In this document: positions 8,852 through 17,185 of the stretch, one piece after another
Layout: each line of letters opens with the position of its first letter
Numbering within the stretch: the first letter of the stretch is position 1
NCBI GenBank assembly: GCA_043806735.1
Contig: JAZDGR010000105.1
Coordinates: forward strand, 9,816 to 73,815
Length of the DNA stretch: 64,000 bases
Source: QYOJ01 sp043806735
GTDB taxonomy: Bacteria; Bacteroidota; Bacteroidia; Bacteroidales; FEN-979
Direction of reading: 5' to 3'
The notes under the pieces: model-generated
Databases searched by the model: none
What the model saw: the letters and a program-made list of their open reading frames with translations, nothing else
What the model was told of the DNA's origin: nothing
Position numbers and translations under genes: made by a program

Positions 8852-9899
8852 AATTCAGAAGATAATCCAGGATGATTTGATTAAACTGCTCTTTGGATTC
8901 TCCATGAAAATCTATCTCAATAGGAAGGTAAAACAAGGGCAATCTTTTAAGAAAATGAACCAATTCCGGTGTTTTTAACCGCATCAGGTCTTTTTCCGTG
9001 GTAAATACTAATTTGTTGCGGGTTGGTATAGTATCAAACCTGGATTTAATCATATGAAGATCTTCGAGGGAATAGGGGTGATGGTCAGGAAATTTGATTG
9101 TTTCCAGAGTCCGGCAATGCCTTTCAAGATGCTCCCGGAGCGGATAATCATTGGCAATACCTGAAAAAAGCAGAATCATAGAACTCTTGAAAGGACAAGA
9201 GCTGCGATGCTCGGGATTCACGGCTTCGGGCTCCCCGTACTGGATAAAAGAGAAAAAAATCTGCTGATGAGGCCGGGGTTTTAACTCTTCCATGATCCGT
9301 CTTCGTGTTATAGGAGAGAAAACCTTTGGAGTTTTGGTGACAATCAATACATCTGCACGTTTAGCTCCGCAAGAGAATTCCCTAAGGGTTCCCGACGGAA
9401 GTACATAGTCATCGGCATATAGATTATGAAAATCCGTTAAAAGAATAGACAGGCCGGGCTTTACGTAACGGTGTTGAAACGCGTCATCCAAAAGAATTAC
9501 ATCAAGATTCGGAAATCTTCGCTGAAGTTCTTCAATCCCTTCTATGCGGTTCTCGTCAACGGCGACCTTGATATCTTCAAACTTTTTGGCAAACTGCAGG
9601 GGTTCATCTCCAATATATTTAAATGCCGACCTCCTGGAGGCGAGCATAAATCCTTTGCTCGACCGGCCATATCCCCTGCTTAAAGTCGCAACTAAAAAAC
9701 GGGATTTAAGCAACCGGATCAGATATTCAATATGGGGGGTCTTCCCGGTTCCCCCATAGGAGAGGTTCCCGACCGAAATAATGGGCGTATCAAATTGTCG
9801 GGATGGCAGGCAACCACAATCGAACAACCAGTTGCGCACCATCATCGCAATCCCGTAAACCAGTGCAAACGGGTAAAGTATAAACTTGTAAAACCTCAT
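8826..9899 (-). CDS. lpxK: tetraacyldisaccharide 4'-kinase
   Basis: Phosphorylates the 4' position of the lipid A disaccharide at the inner membrane (Raetz pathway). 357 aa. It has an N-terminal membrane-associating helix (YKFILYPFALVYGIAMMVRN), then VGNLSYGGTGKTPHIEYLI (Walker A, about residues 43-61), SRGYGR, GDEPLQFA, DVILLDDAFQHRYV (Walker B-like with the catalytic Asp-His region) and LPSGTLRE. Length and motif order are normal. The presence of LpxR-like and PagL-like genes in the same window agrees with a lipid A-bearing outer membrane. Confidence 0.95.
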   Translation of the reverse strand: MRFYKFILYPFALVYGIAMMVRNWLFDCGCLPSRQFDTPIISVGNLSYGGTGKTPHIEYLIRLLKSRFLVATLSRGYGRSSKGFMLASRRSAFKYIGDEPLQFAKKFEDIKVAVDENRIEGIEELQRRFPNLDVILLDDAFQHRYVKPGLSILLTDFHNLYADDYVLPSGTLREFSCGAKRADVLIVTKTPKVFSPITRRRIMEELKPRPHQQIFFSFIQYGEPEAVNPEHRSSCPFKSSMILLFSGIANDYPLREHLERHCRTLETIKFPDHHPYSLEDLHMIKSRFDTIPTRNKLVFTTEKDLMRLKTPELVHFLKRLPLFYLPIEIDFHGESKEQFNQIILDYLLNFKRNNQVL

Positions 9900-9998
9900 T
9901 TTCGCTCGGGAAGTGGCGAAAGGTACGAAGAAAAAAGTAAATAATCCAATAATGTGTTAGGAAAATCACCCTAACAATAAATTTTTGGCAGGAAAGGT

Positions 9999-10394
9999 TT
10001 AGGAATGAACTTTTTCTTTTTGAAGAAACTGGATATTTTGAATCAGATCATGAATCCCCTGATCCAGTTTTGCTGTCTTCATAATGTAATCGGTTGCGCC
10101 TGAATCAATCAAACGCATGGCCAGGATGGGATCGTCGAAGCCGGAAAAGAAAATAACCTCTGTAGAGGGAGAAAGTTGCTTGGCCATCCTTAAAAAATCA
10201 AATCCGTTGTGATCCGCAAGATCATATTCGGTGACAAGAAAATCAGGAGTTACATGTTTCCTGAGGCGGTACAAGCACTCTTCGGCAGAGTGATATAATT
10301 GAACATGAAAAAACCGCTGAATGGTCAGGTGATATTTCAGAAGACTGCTGTGAATGGGATTTTTATCGACAATAAAAATGACCATTGGTTTCAT
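9999..10394 (-). CDS. stand-alone receiver-domain protein with altered phosphorylation site
   Basis: 131 aa, only a receiver (REC) fold with no output domain. MVIFIVDKNP is strand 1: the acidic pair is reduced to one Asp (D10), with Lys at 11. The phosphoacceptor position, aligned through the LxDxxG element (LVTEYDLADHNG), is Glu56 rather than Asp. The switch Ser84 (FFSGFDD) and Lys106 (DYIMK) are kept. Glu at this site cannot be phosphorylated in the usual way and may mimic the active state. No histidine kinase is adjacent. It is flanked by lpxK and the divergent Nif3 operon. The REC fold is certain; the substituted site comes from manual alignment. Confidence 0.88.
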   Translation of the reverse strand: MKPMVIFIVDKNPIHSSLLKYHLTIQRFFHVQLYHSAEECLYRLRKHVTPDFLVTEYDLADHNGFDFLRMAKQLSPSTEVIFFSGFDDPILAMRLIDSGATDYIMKTAKLDQGIHDLIQNIQFLQKEKVHS

Positions 10395-10488
10395 GGATCA
10401 AAGGTTTGATTTTTTTTAATGAATTGGAATGGTCCTGCATACTTTTTATTAACAACCTTTTGAACAACTTACCATCATTTTAAATCAG

Positions 10489-10519
10489 TTGGATAAATCT
10501 CCTTAATCCCGTACCTTTG
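10489..10519 (+). promoter_or_regulatory. Bacteroidota-type promoter of the Nif3 operon
   Basis: TTG at 10489-10491 and TACCTTTG at 10512-10519, spacer 20 bp. The predicted start is near 10526, about 14 bases before ATG 10540. Confidence 0.55.
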
Positions 10520-10539
10520 ATCCTGCAGAATAAACGGGC

Positions 10540-11640
10540 ATGATTTTAAAAAATATTATTTTGGTACTGGAAACCTTTGCGCCATTGCAATACCAGGAAG
10601 AATGGGACAATTCGGGGCTCATTATTGGAAGTCCGGCCCAGGAGATCACGGGCATTATGGTTAGTCTGGATACCACTCCGGAAGTGCTGGATGAAGCAAT
10701 CCGGAATCACTGTAACCTGATTGTCTCTCATCACCCCTTGATCTTTCACGGATTAAAGAAGATCACGCCCGCCTTGCCCTGCTATCCGCTGATTCGCCGC
10801 GTGGTTCAGAATGATATTGCAGTGTATGCTATGCATACCAGCTTGGATAACTTGCTGGAAGGGTTGAACAGTTTTCTGGCAAAAAAAATTGGTTTGCAAA
10901 AGGTGGCACTCCTAACCCACAAATCAGGGTATCTAAAAAAGCTGGTTGTTTTTTGCCCTACGGATCACGCGGAGAAGGTCAGAAATGCTTTGTTTGAAGC
11001 TGGTGCCGGGCATATCGGAGATTATGACTGCTGTAGCTACAATGTTTCCGGACAAGGTACTTTCAGAGCTTCCGAGAAGTCGAATCCCTTTGTAGGAGCA
11101 AAAAATGTGATCCATTTCGAAGATGAAATCCGGATTGAGGTTATATTCCCTTCCTTCATTGAACATAACCTTGTTGAGGCTTTGCTTAAAAACCATCCGT
11201 ATGAAGAGGTAGCTTATGACTTGTATCCTCTAACCAATAAAATCCACGGGATTGGAGCCGGTGTTATCGGGCATCTTCCGGAACCAATGGATGAGACTCG
11301 GTTTATACAATTAATTAAACCGCTTTTCCGTATGGAGACCCTTCGCCATTCAGCAACTTTGGGAAAGAAAATCAGGAAAGTAGCTATTTCAACCGGAGCA
11401 GGTGCGTTTCTGATTCATGATGCAATTCGAAAAGGAGCGGATACTTTCCTTACAGCTGATCTTAAGTATCATTCATTTCAGGAAGTCGAAGGGATGCTTT
11501 TACTAATCGACATAGGTCATTATGAGAGTGAACACTTTATGAAAGAGTTGATAAGTGGCCTTCTAATCGAAAAATTTCCTAACTTTGCCATCCTCATTTC
11601 TGAGAGTGAGACGAATCCGGTAAAATATTTTAATAGCTAA
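10540..11640 (+). CDS. Nif3-like dinuclear metal centre protein (YbgI/YqfO family)
   Basis: 366 aa, the long YqfO type: two Nif3 lobes with an inserted PII/CutA-like domain (about residues 130-235). Metal-ligand motifs are present: LIVSHHPLIFHG (residues about 64-75) and MHTSLDN (about 106) in the first lobe, and IDIGHYESEHF near 325 in the last. Family members form hexameric toroids and are often called GTP cyclohydrolase 1 type 2 homologs, but the in vivo role is not settled. It is followed after 3 bp by a zinc-ribbon coiled-coil protein, the classic conserved neighbour of nif3. Confidence 0.93.
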   Translation: MILKNIILVLETFAPLQYQEEWDNSGLIIGSPAQEITGIMVSLDTTPEVLDEAIRNHCNLIVSHHPLIFHGLKKITPALPCYPLIRRVVQNDIAVYAMHTSLDNLLEGLNSFLAKKIGLQKVALLTHKSGYLKKLVVFCPTDHAEKVRNALFEAGAGHIGDYDCCSYNVSGQGTFRASEKSNPFVGAKNVIHFEDEIRIEVIFPSFIEHNLVEALLKNHPYEEVAYDLYPLTNKIHGIGAGVIGHLPEPMDETRFIQLIKPLFRMETLRHSATLGKKIRKVAISTGAGAFLIHDAIRKGADTFLTADLKYHSFQEVEGMLLLIDIGHYESEHFMKELISGLLIEKFPNFAILISESETNPVKYFNS

Positions 11641-11643
11641 ATT

Positions 11644-12567
11644 ATGGCAAAAACAGCGAGCAAACCCATTGCGACTTCCGAACCTTCAAAACTGAAAAAG
11701 AAAGCACCTGTCAAAATTAAAAGTGAGCCTAAAAAGGCTAGCAAGAAATCGAAAGAATCTGAAGAAATTGTCGTTCCAAGTCAGCCAAAGACAGTTGAGA
11801 AGTCTAGCCCTCACGAAATAGATGAAAAGCTGGAGTTCACTATTGAACAAAAATTAATTGCCTTATTTAATCTTCAACAGATTGATTCTCAGGTGGATAA
11901 AATTCGAATTATCCGGGGGGAACTGCCACTTGAGGTACAGGACCTGGAAGATGAGATTGCCGGACTGGAAACACGGGTCGATAACTACATCCAGGACACT
12001 GTAGTACTGGAAAAATCGATGCTGGAGAAGAAAAACGCCATCAAGGAAAGCAATACGTTGATTAAGCGGTATGAAGAACAGCAAATGAATGTGAGGAACA
12101 ACAGGGAATACGACTCCTTATCGAAAGAGATCGAATTTCAGAACCTGGAGATCCAGCTTTCTGAAAAACGGATAAAAGAGTTTCAGGGCTCCCTGGAAGT
12201 CAAAAAGCAGGAGATCGAGCGTCTTCAAGCCATCCTTCAGGAAAGACATAATGACCTGGAAATAAAGAAAAATGAACTTGACGATATCATTGCTGAGACG
12301 GAAAAGGAAGAGAACGACCTGATCAGAAGTTCTGAGGAGAACCAGAAATTTATCGAGGAACGGCTCCTGACCGCATATTCACGGATCCGCAAGAATGCCA
12401 GAAACGGATTGGCTGTTGTGCAGATTGAGCGGGATGCCTGCGGTGGATGTTTCAACAAAATCCCCCCTCAGCATCAACTGGATATCCGGATGCATAAAAA
12501 GATCATTGTATGTGAGTACTGCGGAAGGATCCTTGTTGATGACGGAATCGTCAACCACATGAAATAA
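11644..12567 (+). CDS. C4-type zinc ribbon protein with coiled coil and basic N-terminal tail
   Basis: 307 aa. Residues 1-65 are a Lys/Ser/Pro-rich disordered tail (KLKKKAPVKIKSEPKKASKK). Residues about 75-245 are a long antiparallel coiled coil (IEQKLIALFNLQQIDSQVDK onward), and the C-terminus is a zinc ribbon with CGGC and CEYC pairs (about residues 264-296). This is the DUF164/CdsZ-like family. Homologues contact nucleic acid or secretion components, so the function is open. Translationally linked to nif3 upstream (3 bp gap) and overlapping the TPR gene downstream by 1 bp. Confidence 0.9.
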   Translation: MAKTASKPIATSEPSKLKKKAPVKIKSEPKKASKKSKESEEIVVPSQPKTVEKSSPHEIDEKLEFTIEQKLIALFNLQQIDSQVDKIRIIRGELPLEVQDLEDEIAGLETRVDNYIQDTVVLEKSMLEKKNAIKESNTLIKRYEEQQMNVRNNREYDSLSKEIEFQNLEIQLSEKRIKEFQGSLEVKKQEIERLQAILQERHNDLEIKKNELDDIIAETEKEENDLIRSSEENQKFIEERLLTAYSRIRKNARNGLAVVQIERDACGGCFNKIPPQHQLDIRMHKKIIVCEYCGRILVDDGIVNHMK

Positions 12568-14111
12568 TGTTTTTGTCGGGCTTAAAGTCTGGAGCGCTGT
12601 TCAGGAAATCATTTCTCCTGGTCAGCGCATTATTCTTTGTTCCCGGATCGCTACATTCCCAGTACTATTTCAACACCCGGTGCCAGGAAGCTTACATCGA
12701 TATACTGAATTTCCGGTTTTTGGCTGCTGAGCGAGTTCTTCAGAAAGAGAAACTGGAGAATCCAGCCAACTTAATCCCTTATTATCTGGAAAATTATATC
12801 GACTTCTTTATCCTGTTTACCAAAGAGAACCGGGTAGAATTCGAGCAGATCAAACAACACAAATCAGCGCGGTTGGATCTGTTGGAGAATGGGGATGAAG
12901 ATTCTCCTTATTACCGGTTTTGCCTGGCAGGAGTGAATCTTCAATGGGCTTTAACCCGGCTTAAGTTTGGAGAATACACCACGGCGGCATTTGAAATAAA
13001 GCGGGCATACCATCTGCTGACAGAAAACCAGGAACTTTTTCCGCAGTTTCTTCCCAATAATGTCGGGTTGGGAATTTTGCATATTCTCGTGGGGCTGATC
13101 CCGGATGACTATCGGTGGTTGGCAAACATTGCGGGCCTCGAAGGCTCGATTGAGCAGGGGGTCCAAGAGTTGAATTCAGTTTTGCTTTACCAGGGGAATG
13201 ACCCGGTTTTTACTGTTTTTAAACCGGAATCCTGTTTTTACCTTGCCTTCGTCAATGCAAACCTGGGATTGAATAAACAGGATGCTCTTGAGCTGGTCAG
13301 AAAGGTTGATCAGGATAACAACTTTCTAAAATACAACCAGAGTCCGTTATTGGTCTATGTCCGGGCTAGTACCTATATGAAAAATGGAAAGAATGATGAG
13401 GTCATCCTCCTTCTTGAGGGATATCAGCCTCCCGTGGGAGTCTATCCTATTGTTTTTCTGGATTACATGGAAGGCTTGTCAAGACTGAACCACTTAGATC
13501 TATCTGCGGCGAAATATCTGAGAAAATTCCTGAAGGAGTTCCATGGAATCAATTATATCAAATCAGCCTATCAGAAATTAGCCTGGTGTTATCTGCTTCA
13601 GGGAGATACGGTACGATACACACAAGAGATAACCAATGCCGGTAAAAAGGGATATGCCGTGGTCGACGAAGATAAACAGGCTTATTCCGAATACAATGTT
13701 TGGATCCGTCCCGCTATTCCCTTGTTGAAAGCCCGGCTTCTTTTCGATGGAGGTTATAACCAGCAAGCGCTGAATATTCTGTTGAATACTTCACTGGAGA
13801 GTTATGTCAGAGGTAAAAAGGATCTTACAGAGTACACCTACCGTTTGGGAAGGATCTATCATGAAATGGGAAATATTCCCAAAGCAATATTTTACTATAC
13901 AGAAGCCATCACCAATGGGAAAAGCCTCCCGTATTACTATGCTGCGAATGCTGCATTAAAACTGGGAAATATTTATGAAAGGCAGGGAAATTACTTAACT
14001 GCAGATACGAATTACCAAATTTGTGCCTCTCTGAAATATGATGAATATGAAAACAGCCTTCGCCAGAAGGCGAAGGCCGGACTTAGAAGGATCAAGCATT
14101 CCCGTCGTTAA
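12567..14111 (+). CDS. secreted TPR-repeat protein, function unknown
   Basis: 514 aa. A signal peptide is likely (SFLLVSALFFVPGSLHSQ, cleavage near 31). The rest is alpha-helical with degenerate tetratricopeptide repeats, clearest at the C-terminus (YRLGRIYHEMGNIPKAIFYY, LKLGNIYERQGNYLTADTNY). It probably acts as an envelope scaffold; I do not recognise a named family. ATG overlaps the stop of the zinc-ribbon gene by 1 bp, making it the third gene of the Nif3 operon. It ends in a 4 bp convergent overlap with the FadL-like gene. Confidence 0.85.
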   Translation: MFLSGLKSGALFRKSFLLVSALFFVPGSLHSQYYFNTRCQEAYIDILNFRFLAAERVLQKEKLENPANLIPYYLENYIDFFILFTKENRVEFEQIKQHKSARLDLLENGDEDSPYYRFCLAGVNLQWALTRLKFGEYTTAAFEIKRAYHLLTENQELFPQFLPNNVGLGILHILVGLIPDDYRWLANIAGLEGSIEQGVQELNSVLLYQGNDPVFTVFKPESCFYLAFVNANLGLNKQDALELVRKVDQDNNFLKYNQSPLLVYVRASTYMKNGKNDEVILLLEGYQPPVGVYPIVFLDYMEGLSRLNHLDLSAAKYLRKFLKEFHGINYIKSAYQKLAWCYLLQGDTVRYTQEITNAGKKGYAVVDEDKQAYSEYNVWIRPAIPLLKARLLFDGGYNQQALNILLNTSLESYVRGKKDLTEYTYRLGRIYHEMGNIPKAIFYYTEAITNGKSLPYYYAANAALKLGNIYERQGNYLTADTNYQICASLKYDEYENSLRQKAKAGLRRIKHSRR

Positions 14112-15571
14112 AATTTAATCCCGAAAGTGGTGGTTATTGAATGTGCGTGAAGGGTAAGGTCGGCTGGATTGACCATCGCAGGATCATATAAATAGTATTT
14201 GCCGTCCGATCTCGCCCATTGATAAGCTACATTTGCAAAAAAGCGTTTCAAATGTATGCCAAACCCACCGCTAATGACATATCTTGGGCCAATATCACCA
14301 AGTTTATCAGGAGACCCATAATATCCGAATCCACCCCTGATGCGCAACATTAAAATTCGCCATTCTGTCCCGACACGGAAAGTAATAGGTGAATTATAGT
14401 CGTTGATTATCACTGTATTAACATCTTCAAAATCATCTCCGGGGGCTCTGTAACGGGCTTGGTTATAAGCGACATATTCATATTCGCCGCTGATAAATCC
14501 ATATTTACCAACAAACAAAGCGAGGCTTCCGATAGCCCGGAATGGGGTCATCATCTGGTAATTATAAAAGCCCTCCGGAGATACTTGTGTGGGGTAGTTC
14601 AAGACACTATCGAAGGTAGCGGACATATAGGAGTTGTAATAATCGTATACATTCGGATACCAGGTCGGAGTATGAATTGCGGCTCCAAGCCGGATCCAGT
14701 TTGCGGGCCGGTATATCAGGCCTAGCTTAAAGTTCACACCTGTGCCGTTTGTCTGATAATTATAGGAGTAGGACAGGGATTGAAAGTAGGGGATCGAATC
14801 CCCGGTGTCCTCTTCCCGGTAGTTGCTTTCTGAAAAGTACCTGATGCTTGGTATTCCAACAGTCAGGCCCACGTAAAGTTTATCCGCAATATTGCCCCCA
14901 AATGAAATGTCAAATTCATTGATTGAGCCCCACGTCCTGATTACCTTCTCCTGGTAAACTCCGCCATCGGGCATATCAAAGAAATACTTTTTCTGGATGC
15001 TGTCATAAAAGATCAGGCCGCAATCATAAGCCAATCCAATATCAAATGGATAATCGTACCTGACCATGTTGGGTTTAGTTACGGGAGGGGTATTTAAGAT
15101 ATCCGTAAAGTAATTCAGGATTGAACTCGTATGATTGGGGCCCTGGATGAACACCCTCTCGTTAAAATCATTTTGCCGGTTCATGCCAAACCCGATATTA
15201 ATGGACCGTAATCCCCCGGTCCGGTTAGCTTTCCCTGTAAATAAAGTATAGATGAATCCGAAATTTGACATGGCAAAATTTACTTCGGAATCCCTACCTG
15301 AAGTCCCGTTGTATTCAGAGGTATTATATTCAACAATGAAAGAAGGGGATAAGGTGATCTCTGAGCTTCTGTACAAGGCAATTCCGGCGGGATTTGTAGC
15401 AGCAGTCGAGAAATCAGCTCCAACCGCTCCAAAAGCTCCTCCCGTGCCCATAAAGCGTGCAGTTCCATTATAGAAAATCCGGGAATATCTCAAGGCATCC
15501 AGTGCAGTTTGGGCATGGGCTGGTGACAATGACAGCAGGAGTATGAGGTAGATTAATGTGAGTCTTTTCAT
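14108..15571 (-). CDS. outer membrane beta-barrel protein, FadL/OMPP1-like
   Basis: 487 aa with signal peptide (LTLIYLILLLSLSPAHAQ). The mature N-terminus GTGGAFGAVGADFSTAATNP AGIALYRSSEI is the hallmark of FadL/TodX-type transporters (conserved NPAG). Alternating aromatic strands continue to a C-terminal TTFGIKF. Such proteins move hydrophobic molecules across the outer membrane; the substrate here is unknown. It lies 42 bp downstream of the aromatic-rich secreted protein and is probably transcribed with it. Confidence 0.88.
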   Translation of the reverse strand: MKRLTLIYLILLLSLSPAHAQTALDALRYSRIFYNGTARFMGTGGAFGAVGADFSTAATNPAGIALYRSSEITLSPSFIVEYNTSEYNGTSGRDSEVNFAMSNFGFIYTLFTGKANRTGGLRSINIGFGMNRQNDFNERVFIQGPNHTSSILNYFTDILNTPPVTKPNMVRYDYPFDIGLAYDCGLIFYDSIQKKYFFDMPDGGVYQEKVIRTWGSINEFDISFGGNIADKLYVGLTVGIPSIRYFSESNYREEDTGDSIPYFQSLSYSYNYQTNGTGVNFKLGLIYRPANWIRLGAAIHTPTWYPNVYDYYNSYMSATFDSVLNYPTQVSPEGFYNYQMMTPFRAIGSLALFVGKYGFISGEYEYVAYNQARYRAPGDDFEDVNTVIINDYNSPITFRVGTEWRILMLRIRGGFGYYGSPDKLGDIGPRYVISGGFGIHLKRFFANVAYQWARSDGKYYLYDPAMVNPADLTLHAHSITTTFGIKF

Positions 15572-15613
15572 TTCAAATCTGCTTATACGTGATTGAATTC
15601 CATGATAACCTGA

Positions 15614-17068
15614 TTATTTCCTTCTTCCGCCAGAGCCTCCTCCACCCGATCCGGCATTCCCTGACGATTTTGAAGGAGTAGAATATGAACTTCCACCTGA
15701 TCTGGAAGGAGATGAGGATGAATTCGATCTTGACGGGGGTGACTGAGGTTGACTATTATTCCGACTCGGAGTGCTGTAGCTTTTCGAGTTTGTATTGGTC
15801 CGATTTGGGACAGAATATTGCCTGGTTGGTGTTGACCTTGGTTGATCAACGGATTGTCTCTGAGGATGTTGCACCTGCTGCCGGGTTTGAGTTGGCTGTC
15901 CGGATCTATTCTGTTGCTGAACATTCTGTGGAGCGGACTGAGTTCTGGGACTCAAGTATTCCTGGCTTGATTTAGGCTGCCGGTAGGCGGGAGAAGAATA
16001 GTTTTGTGTCTTGCTTGGAGGCTGATTAGACCTGTGAACCCCTGGTTTTGAGTATTTTGGAGGCTGTGTTTGCTGTCTCTGGGCAACCTCAGAAGAGGTT
16101 CTTTGTGGAGCAGGTTTTGCTTCATCGGATGACCTGGTATACTGGTACCTTTGTTGTGTTGAGGAGGGAACTGTCCTGTTGATAGAACCACGTTCAGCGG
16201 TGGTAAGCTGTGTATTAGACCTTGAACTGACAGGGACTGAACGTTCATTCTTTTCCGGAGTGATCGTCCGTGGATTCCGGTCAGGATTTGTCAATGATTG
16301 TTCCGTTATGGTTCTTTGATTGATGCCAGTTCCCCCGGGGGAAGTAATAGGACGACGCCGGCCATAATAAGTATCGACATAAGGATATTCCCATGAATTC
16401 CAACCATAAGGATAGCCGTAATATCCGTCCCAGTACCCATTCCAGTATCCATTCCAGTATCCATAGGAGTATGGACTCCAGTAAGGTGAATAGGCCCAGA
16501 AAGGAAACGGATTGTACCACCAGGAATAATTCCAGTACCAGCTGGGATAATAAGGATATCCCCATCCGTAATCCCAATACCAGGGATCGCATCCCCAGCC
16601 GATACCAAATGAGGAAGAGGGCCCCCAAAAGGATCCGACACCGGCCCCAACATACACCGAGACATCCGGAGAAGAGGCTCCCCCGGAAATGGTGGTATCA
16701 TAATTGGAAGGATCCGTATAAGTTTCATCAAAATATGATGCATCCGTATTGGGATTATGAAACCTTTTCACTCTGGCGGAATAGGAATAATCATTGTAAT
16801 CGTCATACGAAGTAGCAGACTTTGGGAGAGTTGCAGAAACACTGTCCGGATTTGTAATATAGGTGAGAGAAGAATCGATTGAAGTGGAGGCCTGTTGTGT
16901 TCCGGGCGCACTTTCGGGTTGCTGGTCTTTCTTGTTCTTTTTGTTTTTTGTAGATGCTGAATAGTACACATCATCACTATTAACAGCATCTTGGTTTTTG
17001 TTTTGCTGGGCAAAAGAACCACTGAGGATAAAGCCCAGGATTAAGATGATGAATGCTGCTTTTTTCAT
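15614..17068 (-). CDS. secreted Trp/Tyr-rich low-complexity protein, function unknown
   Basis: 484 aa. A signal peptide (KAAFIILILGFILSGSFAQ) is followed by an acidic/Lys linker and a predicted structured stretch (SPDVSVYVGAGVGS). Residues about 155-235 are a core packed with Trp, Tyr, Gly and Pro (for example YPSWYWNYSWWYNPFPFWAY and the repeat YWNGYWNGYWDGYYG). The C-terminal 250 residues are a Ser/Gln/Arg/Pro-rich disordered tail ending in Gly-Ser-rich sequence. No catalytic motif is visible. The tandem YWNG units are encoded by 12 bp DNA repeats (about 16435-16465). An unusually strong Shine-Dalgarno site precedes the start. It may be a surface matrix or adhesion component. The gene is real (long, signal peptide, strong RBS); the function is unknown. 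Confidence 0.82.
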   Translation of the reverse strand: MKKAAFIILILGFILSGSFAQQNKNQDAVNSDDVYYSASTKNKKNKKDQQPESAPGTQQASTSIDSSLTYITNPDSVSATLPKSATSYDDYNDYSYSARVKRFHNPNTDASYFDETYTDPSNYDTTISGGASSPDVSVYVGAGVGSFWGPSSSFGIGWGCDPWYWDYGWGYPYYPSWYWNYSWWYNPFPFWAYSPYWSPYSYGYWNGYWNGYWDGYYGYPYGWNSWEYPYVDTYYGRRRPITSPGGTGINQRTITEQSLTNPDRNPRTITPEKNERSVPVSSRSNTQLTTAERGSINRTVPSSTQQRYQYTRSSDEAKPAPQRTSSEVAQRQQTQPPKYSKPGVHRSNQPPSKTQNYSSPAYRQPKSSQEYLSPRTQSAPQNVQQQNRSGQPTQTRQQVQHPQRQSVDQPRSTPTRQYSVPNRTNTNSKSYSTPSRNNSQPQSPPSRSNSSSSPSRSGGSSYSTPSKSSGNAGSGGGGSGGRRK

Positions 17069-17074
17069 GATATT

Positions 17075-17083
17075 ACCTCCTTT
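17075..17083 (-). promoter_or_regulatory. strong Shine-Dalgarno site of the aromatic-rich protein gene
   Basis: On the minus strand AAAGGAGGT ends 6 bases before ATG 17068. Strong sites are rare in this window, so it supports that start and suggests efficient translation. Confidence 0.7.
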
Positions 17084-17127
17084 AGGATTTACGGGTCGTT
17101 AACTTTATTCGATCCCTCATTTTTTAT

Positions 17128-17135
17128 TACTTTTG
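17128..17135 (+). promoter_or_regulatory. -7 box of the proS promoter
   Basis: TACTTTTG matches TAnnTTTG, with a predicted start near 17142 and a leader of about 44 bases before ATG 17186. No convincing TTG lies 19-20 bp upstream. Confidence 0.4.
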
Positions 17136-17185
17136 TGCGCAAGTTCAAATAAGAGACACAGCAAACATCATACCATAATTAAAAA

